In this document: one piece after another, positions 41,558-50,149 of the stretch
How positions within the stretch are numbered: position 1 is the first letter of the stretch
Layout of the letters: each line of letters opens with the position of its first letter
Source of the DNA: an uncultured Pirellulaceae bacterium
Lineage (GTDB): Bacteria > Planctomycetota > Planctomycetia > Pirellulales > Pirellulaceae
NCBI GenBank assembly: GCA_938091115.1
Contig: CALKNI010000070.1
Coordinates: 1 to 64,000 of the forward strand
Length of the DNA stretch: 64,000 nucleotides
Direction of reading: 5' to 3'
Position numbers and translations under genes: made by a program
The notes under the pieces: generated by a model
Told to the model about the DNA's origin: nothing
Databases searched by the model: none
What the model saw: the letters and a program-made list of their open reading frames with translations, nothing else

Positions 41558-42397
41558 ATGCCCGAATTGCCTGAAGTTGAAACGATGCGACGAGGCATCC
41601 TTGGAATCGTAGGCGCGACAGTTGTTAAAGCGTCGCGAACTCCCTGCTCGAAACGTCCAATCGTCATTAAGCCGAGAATCGACCATTTAAATAAACGGAT
41701 TCAAGGCAAGACGATCGCTAGCGTAGACCGGTTGGGCAAACGCGTGGTCATCCGCCTTGATTCAGACGATCGACTCATTTTTGAACCACGAATGACCGGC
41801 TTGGTGTTAATCGCGGACCCCCCCACTGATGAGCATCTTAGATTTTGTCTACAAATAAAAAAATGCCTAATCAAAAAAGTACTCTTTTGGGATCGACGTG
41901 GGCTTGGCAATGTAACCCTTCTGTCGCCAAGTGAATATGAAACCAAGTTAACCGATGGAAAACTTGGCCCAGATGCTTTGGCCATCTCTTCAGTCGAATT
42001 TCCCAAACGGTTTAAAGGCACTCAGCGCGAAATCAAAGTCGCCATGCTTGATCAAAAAATTGTACTCGGTATTGGCAATCTTTATGCCGCCGAAATCTTG
42101 CACCTTGCTGGAGTTCACCCGCAAACAAGGTGTGATCAGATAACCGCCAAAAGATGGCAACTCATTTATCACAAGATGATCGAAGTCTTTGAATTGGCCA
42201 TCGAGTACGAAGGCTCAACACTTTCCGATGGCACTTACCGAAACGCTATTAACGGAGAAGGAAGTTTTCAAAACGAACACCGCGTGTACGACCGCGAAGG
42301 CCAAGCTTGCCCGAAGTGCAAGGACGCGAGAATCCTCCGCATCGTGCAAGCTCAGCGGGCCACCTTTTTTTGTAAACGCTGTCAGACCAAGCGATAG
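41558..42397 (+). CDS. mutM: Formamidopyrimidine-DNA glycosylase
   Basis: MPELPEVETMRRGI N-terminus; LGIGNLYAAEILHLAGVHP; zinc finger CPKCKDARILRIVQAQRATFFCKRCQ. Confidence 0.96.
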   Translation: MPELPEVETMRRGILGIVGATVVKASRTPCSKRPIVIKPRIDHLNKRIQGKTIASVDRLGKRVVIRLDSDDRLIFEPRMTGLVLIADPPTDEHLRFCLQIKKCLIKKVLFWDRRGLGNVTLLSPSEYETKLTDGKLGPDALAISSVEFPKRFKGTQREIKVAMLDQKIVLGIGNLYAAEILHLAGVHPQTRCDQITAKRWQLIYHKMIEVFELAIEYEGSTLSDGTYRNAINGEGSFQNEHRVYDREGQACPKCKDARILRIVQAQRATFFCKRCQTKR

Positions 42398-42427
42398 CTC
42401 TGACCGCATTAACGGTTCGACCTTAAA

Positions 42428-43276
42428 TTAAGTACCCGTCGTCGCATTGATCTGCGAAACCGCGCCGGCAATGCCTCTCGCTAACTGCACCGGCGATTTC
42501 TGTTTTTCCATCGGGAACATCAAGGTAAAGCAAGTTCCTTTTCCGAGACTGCTTTCAACGCGGATCTTTCCACCATGCGCTTCGATAATATTTTTACAAG
42601 TGGATAAACCAACTCCGGTTCCGCCTTTTCCCGTTTCGTCCGGTCCCGCCTTCGTTGAGTAAAACGGATCAAATATCTTGCGCAATTTTTCCTGTGAAAT
42701 CCCGGGGCCGTAATCTCTCACGCTCAAATCAACGGTGTTGCTCTGAAGGTTCTTCTTTAATTTAATCACCAACTGACCACCCTCGGTCATCGCTTGGCGA
42801 GCATTAATCAACAGATTCATCAACACCTGCTGAACTTGATTACCAATGGCGGAAATCTCTGGAACATCCTTTTCGATATCAATATCGACCGAGATGCGAT
42901 ATTTTTGCATCTCTCGCTCGAGCAATACCATCGACTCATCGATCAATTTACCAACATCAGTCAACTCGAAATGCTCACTTCGATTTCTCGCCATTCCAAG
43001 CACTGCATTGGTAATCTTGGCTGCCCGCATTCCTGCGTTGTTGATCTTATCGAATGCCTTATCTCGGGTCTGCTTGTCATCGTGACGCATCCCCATCTTG
43101 GCGTAGTTGATAATCGTCATGAGCACATTGTTAAATTCATGGGTCGTGGTACTCACGAGTTCGCCAAGTGCTGTCATTCTCTGAGACTGGTCGAGTTGCT
43201 TCTTCAACGCATCGATCTCGCCCCGGAGGCGTTGGATTTCGTTTTGCTGCCCGTCGCTCACTAGCGATCCCTCCAT
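42428..43276 (-). CDS. Soluble NtrB-like histidine kinase with a short coiled-coil N-terminus
   Basis: MTALGELVSTTTHEFNNVLMTIINYAKMG H-box; VQQVLMNLLINARQAM N-box; VRDYGPGIS; FDPFYSTK; GGTGVGLSTCKNIIEAHGG. Confidence 0.92.
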   Translation of the reverse strand: MEGSLVSDGQQNEIQRLRGEIDALKKQLDQSQRMTALGELVSTTTHEFNNVLMTIINYAKMGMRHDDKQTRDKAFDKINNAGMRAAKITNAVLGMARNRSEHFELTDVGKLIDESMVLLEREMQKYRISVDIDIEKDVPEISAIGNQVQQVLMNLLINARQAMTEGGQLVIKLKKNLQSNTVDLSVRDYGPGISQEKLRKIFDPFYSTKAGPDETGKGGTGVGLSTCKNIIEAHGGKIRVESSLGKGTCFTLMFPMEKQKSPVQLARGIAGAVSQINATTGT

Positions 43277-43529
43277 GGTCGTTATAAATTAAGCATCCCG
43301 CAACGACGCAAACCTCAACCGAGTCCGCGCAGGCCTCCTGCCTTACCTCTTTGCCAAAAACTACGAAAACTACTCAAAACCATAGCTTTTAACCGCGATT
43401 CGCTGCTTTTCCCATAGAATTACTATCGTCCAATCAGTGTGGGCGGCTAAACCCTGAATCTCTATAATCGGGTTGGGTAAGTGGCGTTTTTTCTACGCTT
43501 GAAAATTATCGCCTCGACATTGCACCGAG

Positions 43530-43859
43530 GTGTTCAAAACCGCCCCGCATGACCCTCAACAACGTCAAGGAATGACGGTTTGCCAAAGACAAGGAATGTC
43601 GATGAGTACAATTCAAGAATTTGATCAATTAGTTGCGATCGCTGAGACGCTCGGCTATCGCATCCGCTACGACTACTTCGGAGGCACCGGTGGTGGTGTC
43701 TGTGAGTTCGCAGGTACCAAGTGGCTATTTCTGGACTTGGCGCTGACATGCAATGAGCAGCTCGAGCAACTTCGGATCACCCTAGCCAATGAGCCACTTC
43801 TATCCACACTCAATCTTGACGCATCCATTCGAGACGAAATATCGAAGCGCGTTGCGTGA
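43530..43859 (+). CDS. Small hypothetical protein (start may be internal)
   Basis: 109-aa ORF. IQEFDQLVAIAETLGYRIRYDYFGGTGGGVCEFAGTKWLFLDLALTCNEQLEQL has globular character. Confidence 0.6.
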   Translation: MFKTAPHDPQQRQGMTVCQRQGMSMSTIQEFDQLVAIAETLGYRIRYDYFGGTGGGVCEFAGTKWLFLDLALTCNEQLEQLRITLANEPLLSTLNLDASIRDEISKRVA

Positions 43860-43892
43860 CTCTTTCGAGTTAGAAAACCTGAAACACCCGAC

Positions 43893-44159
43893 TTAATGGT
43901 GGTACCAGCACCTGAGGAATTGATGCCAACGACTCGGGTTGTCTCCACTAGTTCCTAACGATGCGTCTGCAGACCCTTCTTCCCAGCGACTCCAAATATT
44001 CGGGAGCACCACCGTTTCCATACTGACGATTTTAATTTCGTTATCCGCGATCCACTGATTCGCAGCCTGTACCGCCGCCTCGAATGTTTCATGTTTACCC
44101 GGATTTAAAAAACCGGGTGCGACGATTTCTTTGGGGACAAAATCTTTGTATTCCAACAT
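43893..44159 (-). CDS. Small hypothetical protein
   Basis: 88-aa ORF just downstream of nadD on the same strand. FETFEAAVQAANQWIADNEIKIVSMETVVLP-like segment. Confidence 0.55.
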   Translation of the reverse strand: MLEYKDFVPKEIVAPGFLNPGKHETFEAAVQAANQWIADNEIKIVSMETVVLPNIWSRWEEGSADASLGTSGDNPSRWHQFLRCWYHH

Positions 44160-44174
44160 GGCGAGCCTCTCTCA

Positions 44175-44786
44175 CTATTTTTGACAATAAAGCTTTTGCG
44201 TCTCAATGTATTTTTCTACAGCGCGCGGGGTGAGATAACGAATACTCTGTTGCTTCTCTACCTTATCTCGGATTTGACGGCTTTGAATATCAATCAATGG
44301 ACTGGCAATTGGATAGCGGCAGAAAGACGCGTATCGCTGGGAATCTACATGTTTTTCGAACACCGACAGATCGATCTCGTTAGCGCCCGGGCGATTCACA
44401 ATCAGTGGAGTTGCGAGCTGACATATTTCAGTTGGTTCATGCCAAGTATCAAAACTGTCCAACGAGTCCGCACCGAGCAATAAGAACAATTCATCGTCCG
44501 TATGCAATTCATGAATTGCTTTGAGCGTGTCAACGGTATAGCTTACGCCACCGCGTTCAATTTCAATGCGTGCCAACTGGAACGCAGGATGCCCAGCAAG
44601 CGCAAGTTCAATCATCTCGATCCGCTGTCGGTCAGTCCCTTGAGCTCCCTGCTCTTTATGAGGACTTAAGGCACACGGGACAAACCAAACCGCATCTAAA
44701 CCAGCTTGTTCTCGGCATTGCTCCGCCAATATCAAATGGCCTTGATGAATCGGGTCAAACGACCCCCCGAACACTCCAATACGCAT
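44175..44786 (-). CDS. nadD: Nicotinate-nucleotide adenylyltransferase
   Basis: MRIGVFGGSFDPIHQGHLILAEQ; WFVPCALSPHK; LLLGADSLDSFDTWHE; SRQIRDKVEKQQSIRYLTPRAVEKYIE. Confidence 0.95.
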   Translation of the reverse strand: MRIGVFGGSFDPIHQGHLILAEQCREQAGLDAVWFVPCALSPHKEQGAQGTDRQRIEMIELALAGHPAFQLARIEIERGGVSYTVDTLKAIHELHTDDELFLLLGADSLDSFDTWHEPTEICQLATPLIVNRPGANEIDLSVFEKHVDSQRYASFCRYPIASPLIDIQSRQIRDKVEKQQSIRYLTPRAVEKYIETQKLYCQK

Positions 44787-45039
44787 ACTTTTATTAACCT
44801 TTTGTTTTTTTATTCCGTCACTCGTCTTCGGAAACCTAACACAACTGTAGATTATAAACTACTAGCTTAAATTTTTGATAATCCATAAGCTGGCCAATCT
44901 TCAGTTGGCGATAAATTCAGACAACTCTAAATAACCAGTCGCCTCCTTTTTAAAAAATGGCGATTACTCACGAAAATATTCCCATCGGATCTTGGATGGT
45001 GTGACCCTACGTGTCCAACGAATCTGATATGTTACATCA

Positions 45040-47337
45040 ATGGACCAGCAATCTCTTTTCAACGTCGAACCTCCACCCTGGCAATTAGATGATCAGGATG
45101 ACTGGCTAGCAGCCCGGATCGTATTCCCGGGGGCTCCCTACGGCCCTTACGACTATTCAATACCAGCCGATTTGGAAAAATCTGTGCAGCCCGGTGTGCG
45201 AGTCGAGGTCAATCTCGGACGCGGCAACCGAATTATGATCGGCTATTGCATTGAGATAGTTAATCCCGGTCACCCAGACGCTCACGCGGTAAATCCCCAA
45301 AAACTGAAGCCCATTGGCAGGGTGCTCGATCCACAACCTATCATTAACACTCCCTTGCTTGGCCTTGCCAACTGGATTAGCGATTACTACCTCTGCCCGG
45401 TTGGCCAGGTCATTGAGACAATCGTTCCGCCCGGTGTCCGTAATAAATCGGGCACCCGCGAAATGCTATTTTTGAGCGCCGCCGAAGATTTGCTACAACG
45501 CGCAAAAACGATGAAATTGTCGCAACTTCAAAACACTATCTTAAAGACACTCGTCAGCAGCGTCCAAGACTGGACACCGCGTGAACTCGCTGAAACCGTT
45601 GGCTGCACTCAAGGCCCGATCTCAACCCTCCGAAAAAAAGGGTTGATCATTGCGACATCAAAGCGTATTCAACAAAAAACCCATGAAATACCTCGTGAAC
45701 GGAGAATGGCCGACTTAGTTCTTAATCGTGAACAAGAAAATGCTCTCGAGAAGATCAATCAACATATCGACTCTGACACTCATCGTACATTTTTAATGCA
45801 CGGCGTGACCGGAAGTGGGAAAACAGAAGTCTACATTCGAGCCATTCAAAGAGTTGTTGAGTACGGAAAACAGGCCATTGTGCTGGTACCGGAAATCAGT
45901 CTCACACCCCAAACTCGCCAACGGTTCAGAGCGCGTTTTGATCGCGTTGCTGTGTTACACTCTCATCTAACGGCCGCTCAACGCGCCTGGCATTGGCAAG
46001 AAATCGCAGCCGGTCGCGTTCAAGTCATTATCGGCGCCCGGAGTGCGATCTTCGCGCCAACACCACGCCTGGGGTTAATCGTGCTCGATGAGGAGCACGA
46101 CGGATCTTTTAAACAAGATAAAGCACCGAGATATCACGCTCGCGATGTTGCCGACTGGCGAGCCAGCCACGAGGGCATTCCTCTGGTGCTCGGATCAGCA
46201 ACTCCTTCGCTTGAATCGTGGCAGCGTACGATCGAAGGCAAATATGAAAAACTCTCGCTCGCAAAACGAGTGCTGAATTTACCTCTACCCGATGTTGCGA
46301 CCATTGACCTTCGAGTCGACTTCGGGGGTAGAAAACGCTTCGGCCCCATCAGTCAAAAACTTCGTCAGGAAATTACTCAGGCTGTTTCAAGCGGAGGGCA
46401 AGTTATTTTGCTGCTCAATCGCCGCGGCTTTTCCACTCGCATCCAATGCCCTGGCTGTGGAAATGTCGAAACCTGCCCCGACTGCTCAATTCCACTGACT
46501 CACCATGTCGACGGTAATAAGGCAGTTTGCCACTATTGTGATCACCAAATTCCCGAACCCAAAAAATGCTCTCAATGTGGAAATGATTCCATTCGATTTT
46601 CAGGTTTGGGAACGCAACGCTTGGCAGCGACGGTAGCTGCTATGTTTCCCGAGATCCCCATGATGCGAATGGATACCGACACGATGCGGAAACCTGGAAG
46701 CCATGAGAAAGCACTTGCTAAGTTTCGTAGTGGCGAAATCAAAATTCTGCTGGGGACTCAAATGATCGCCAAAGGCCTGGATTTCCCAAATGTTACGCTT
46801 GTGGGTGTCATCAACGCGGACACCGCGCTGCACCTTCCCGACTTTCGGGCAGCCGAACGCACCTTCGGATTAGTCACTCAAGTCGCTGGTCGAACTGGAC
46901 GAGGAGAAAAGGGAGGGCGAGTGTTGGTCCAGACGTTTGATCCCGAACACAAAGCAATCCAAGCCGCGACACGCCATGATTACCTTGGTTTCGCGGCAGA
47001 GGAACTGCCTCATCGTGACGAATTCAAATACCCGCCGTTTGGATTTCAAGCGCGTGTCGTCATTCGCTGCGAACTGGAATCCAAAGCCGAACAAATGGCA
47101 GACCATATTGCGGAACAGATTGAATTTGCCTCGGAGAAACTGGCTGTTGAAGTCTCGGTGCTAGGGCCGGCGCCCGCCCCGGTCGAAAAACTACGTGGGA
47201 AATTCCGTTTTCACATGCTCCTAAGTTCTGAAAGCCCAGGTGCTTTGCAAGCAGTCGTTCAACTCGCGCAGAAAACCATCAGATCAATTGATGATGTGCA
47301 ATGGATCGTCGACATTGACCCACAGGACATGATGTAA
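45040..47337 (+). CDS. priA: Primosomal protein N' (replication restart helicase)
   Basis: GVTGSGKTEVYIRAI; LVPEISLTPQT; LDEEHDGSFKQDKAPRYHARDVA; Zn-binding CPGCGNVETCPDCSIPLTHH...CHYCDHQIPEPKKCSQCGND; GTQMIAKGLDFPNVTLVGV. Confidence 0.97.
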   Translation: MDQQSLFNVEPPPWQLDDQDDWLAARIVFPGAPYGPYDYSIPADLEKSVQPGVRVEVNLGRGNRIMIGYCIEIVNPGHPDAHAVNPQKLKPIGRVLDPQPIINTPLLGLANWISDYYLCPVGQVIETIVPPGVRNKSGTREMLFLSAAEDLLQRAKTMKLSQLQNTILKTLVSSVQDWTPRELAETVGCTQGPISTLRKKGLIIATSKRIQQKTHEIPRERRMADLVLNREQENALEKINQHIDSDTHRTFLMHGVTGSGKTEVYIRAIQRVVEYGKQAIVLVPEISLTPQTRQRFRARFDRVAVLHSHLTAAQRAWHWQEIAAGRVQVIIGARSAIFAPTPRLGLIVLDEEHDGSFKQDKAPRYHARDVADWRASHEGIPLVLGSATPSLESWQRTIEGKYEKLSLAKRVLNLPLPDVATIDLRVDFGGRKRFGPISQKLRQEITQAVSSGGQVILLLNRRGFSTRIQCPGCGNVETCPDCSIPLTHHVDGNKAVCHYCDHQIPEPKKCSQCGNDSIRFSGLGTQRLAATVAAMFPEIPMMRMDTDTMRKPGSHEKALAKFRSGEIKILLGTQMIAKGLDFPNVTLVGVINADTALHLPDFRAAERTFGLVTQVAGRTGRGEKGGRVLVQTFDPEHKAIQAATRHDYLGFAAEELPHRDEFKYPPFGFQARVVIRCELESKAEQMADHIAEQIEFASEKLAVEVSVLGPAPAPVEKLRGKFRFHMLLSSESPGALQAVVQLAQKTIRSIDDVQWIVDIDPQDMM

Positions 47338-47504
47338 TTACGTTCTTTCGATTAACACCCTTGTTCCCCACAATTTGCCGATTCCGTTGATTCCTGAGTT
47401 CCCTTAGGACGTTCTGATCTACGCATTTCGCTCTGGCTTGGTTGAGGGAGCACTCCTACAATGAATCAACGATTTCATTCACTCCCAAGAGGCTCAATTC
47501 CCCT

Positions 47505-49505
47505 ATGTCCTACCGCGGCATCAAACGTGTCCTTGGCGAATCCAACCTTGAACGGAAAATCCGTATCTGGTTCGGCATGTGCCTGCTGGGTTTGATGGGT
47601 GGTTCTTTTTGGCTGGTAAATAAAATTACCGAAGATCAAATTTACAACAACATCCAAGAAACGGCACATAGTTTTAAGTCGGAGTACCTGCTGCGGACGC
47701 ATTTAAAAAACATTCAGAATATCCCTCTAGCCGAGAGCGAACTACTTGAAAAGCTCGCTGATGATGAAGATGGCTATATGTATACCGCAGAGACAATTTT
47801 CTTACCTGGCAAAGTCAGACGGAATCTAATCGGCACATTTTCTGAAGGTCTCTGGCAACCCAGATCGGATAAGAAAAAGGAAAAGCAACAAGACGATAAC
47901 AGCAAAATAGAAGAAAATCGCCGCCTGGCAGCACTAACTAGCAAAGCAAAGCCGGGCCAATTGAGCCGAGATCTTCTGGAAGCATTTAAAAAGATTGATC
48001 TCAGTGCCTACAACGAACTAGTGAAAAAAAACAAAGAGAATCCGGAGGTCGATAATTGGGATTCGTGGGAAGTTGACAACTTCGAAGGTGAGCAGTTCAT
48101 TTATTATGCCCCAATCACATTTAATGCAGAATGCAGCGCCTGCCACTGGCTCATCGCTGAAGACCCCGCCACCCAGTTAAAGCTTGACAGCCTTCAAAAA
48201 CAACTGATCGAAGATGACATCTCGCGCGAAGACGCAACCGCCGCACTAACTGAAAAAAATGAGTACGCGCCCGCCATTTTCCTGAAAATTTCCCTTGATA
48301 ATAAACTAACGCAAGATGCGATCACGCAGAGCCGCGCTATACTTATTTCGGTTGCGATTGGAACGGTTGTTATCTGCGTCGCTTTCCTGTGGGCCATCGT
48401 TCGCTACGTCATTGTCAAACCGTTGGCCCACCTTCGTGATGTCACCGAAGAAGTCAGCCAGGGTCGAATGGACGTTCGCGCCGAGGTAAATACCGGAGAT
48501 GAATTTGAAGAATTGTCACGTTCATTCAATCGCATGCTGCGACACCTCATGGATACGCAACTTGCCCTGCAAAGCGTAAACCAAGACTTGGACAGTAAGG
48601 TCGACGAGCAGGCACAGCTCAATCTTAAACTCTACGAGATGAATCAGATCAAAAGTGAGTTCCTAGCCAACATGAGCCACGAACTACGCACCCCCTTGAA
48701 CAGCATCATCGGATTTTCCGAAATCCTCGAAACGGCAAAAGGGCTCGAGGACAAACAAGTTCGCTTCGCTTCAAATATTCGAAATTCGGGGCGGTTATTA
48801 CTCGATTTAATCAACGATATTCTCGACTTGGCAAAACTGGAAGCCGGCAAAATGGAAGTCAATCCAAGCGACTTCAAATTAAACCAACTTATCTCTGAAC
48901 TTTGCGAAATGGTCCGGAATCTAGCTGAAACAAAAAACATTCAACTCACCGTTGACGTCAAACCTGACTTCCCAGTCGTCTTTCAGGACAAAATTAAACT
49001 GCAACAAATCTTAACCAATCTTCTTTCTAATGCGATCAAATTTACACCAGAAGGCGGTCGCATTAATGTCACTGCAAATCGGCTAGATTCCGATCCTACT
49101 AAACTTCAAATCCACGTGCGAGACACCGGTGTAGGTATCGCGCCCCTCGATCAAGCCATCATATTTGAAAAATTCAGACAGGGCCCTTCTGCCATCGGAA
49201 AAGACTCGCTGACGCGCGAGGTCTCAGGGACCGGACTGGGGCTATCCATAGTGAAAGAACTCTGCATCCTTCTTGGTGGTAAAATACAACTGGTTTCCGA
49301 GGTTGGAAAAGGGAGTACTTTTTCGATCACGTTACCCTGGCGATTTCAGTCTACGCCAAAAATCAATTCGGAAATTTCAGAAACGATTAACGAACTTACC
49401 AAGAGTCAACGCGTCGATTTCGCGAGAGCAAACCTCACACCAACTCCCCAAACCGAAGATATCGAAGGCCTGCAATCAAACTCTGCGGCATCTGACGCCG
49501 ATTAG
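47505..49505 (+). CDS. Membrane sensor histidine kinase: extracytoplasmic DUF3365-like sensor with CXXCH, HAMP, HisKA, HATPase
   Basis: Two TM segments; CSACH motif at nt 48133-48147; VKPLAHLRDVTEEVSQGRMDVRAEV HAMP; FLANMSHELRTPLNSIIGFSEIL H-box; SGTGLGLSIVKELCILLGG. ORF runs from 47442, ATG at 47505. Confidence 0.92.
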   Translation: MSYRGIKRVLGESNLERKIRIWFGMCLLGLMGGSFWLVNKITEDQIYNNIQETAHSFKSEYLLRTHLKNIQNIPLAESELLEKLADDEDGYMYTAETIFLPGKVRRNLIGTFSEGLWQPRSDKKKEKQQDDNSKIEENRRLAALTSKAKPGQLSRDLLEAFKKIDLSAYNELVKKNKENPEVDNWDSWEVDNFEGEQFIYYAPITFNAECSACHWLIAEDPATQLKLDSLQKQLIEDDISREDATAALTEKNEYAPAIFLKISLDNKLTQDAITQSRAILISVAIGTVVICVAFLWAIVRYVIVKPLAHLRDVTEEVSQGRMDVRAEVNTGDEFEELSRSFNRMLRHLMDTQLALQSVNQDLDSKVDEQAQLNLKLYEMNQIKSEFLANMSHELRTPLNSIIGFSEILETAKGLEDKQVRFASNIRNSGRLLLDLINDILDLAKLEAGKMEVNPSDFKLNQLISELCEMVRNLAETKNIQLTVDVKPDFPVVFQDKIKLQQILTNLLSNAIKFTPEGGRINVTANRLDSDPTKLQIHVRDTGVGIAPLDQAIIFEKFRQGPSAIGKDSLTREVSGTGLGLSIVKELCILLGGKIQLVSEVGKGSTFSITLPWRFQSTPKINSEISETINELTKSQRVDFARANLTPTPQTEDIEGLQSNSAASDAD

Positions 49506-49605
49506 CCCACCGGCTTTGTTTTGGTAGATCGCTTGAACCGCTAAACTTGTGTAAATTGATCAACTACAATACCACTTTCCTGTTTTCTGCTCCAAACGAA
49601 GCTCC

Positions 49606-50076
49606 GTGAATAACTCAGCCGCCAACACAATTGAAGTCCATTTATTTACCGATGGTGGATGCAGCGGAAACCCCGGTCCAGGCGGATGGGGTTTCATCTT
49701 AAGACATCTTGCCTCGGGGAAAGAGCTCGAAAAATCTGGAGCAATGGCACTGACGACGAACAATCAAATGGAATTGGAAGCCGTTATCCAGGGGCTCACA
49801 ATGCTGCAACGACCTTGCCGGGTCGAGCTGTTTACCGACAGTGTTTACGTTGGCAAGGGGATGACAGAATGGATGCCAAAATGGAAAGCAAATGGGTGGA
49901 AACGGCGCGAAGGAAAAAAACTGGTTCCAGTTAAGAATGAAGATTTTTGGAAACGCTTAGATCAACAACTCGGTCGCCATAAAGTCAAATATACTCGAGT
50001 CGCCGGGCACAGTGGACACGAAGAAAATGACCGCGTTGACGGGCTCGCGGTCGCGGCCTACCAAAAATACCTTTAA
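49606..50076 (+). CDS. rnhA: Ribonuclease HI
   Basis: EVHLFTDGGCSGNPGPGGWGFIL; NNQMELEAVIQGL; LFTDSVYVGKGMTEWMPKWKANGWK; VAGHSGHEENDRVDGLA. GTG start. Confidence 0.96.
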   Translation: MNNSAANTIEVHLFTDGGCSGNPGPGGWGFILRHLASGKELEKSGAMALTTNNQMELEAVIQGLTMLQRPCRVELFTDSVYVGKGMTEWMPKWKANGWKRREGKKLVPVKNEDFWKRLDQQLGRHKVKYTRVAGHSGHEENDRVDGLAVAAYQKYL

Positions 50077-50149
50077 ACAGACTCTCCTATCGACTGAATC
50101 CTACAGTCATGGGTCTAGCCGTTTGCTGCAGCATCGAACAAAATGAAAC

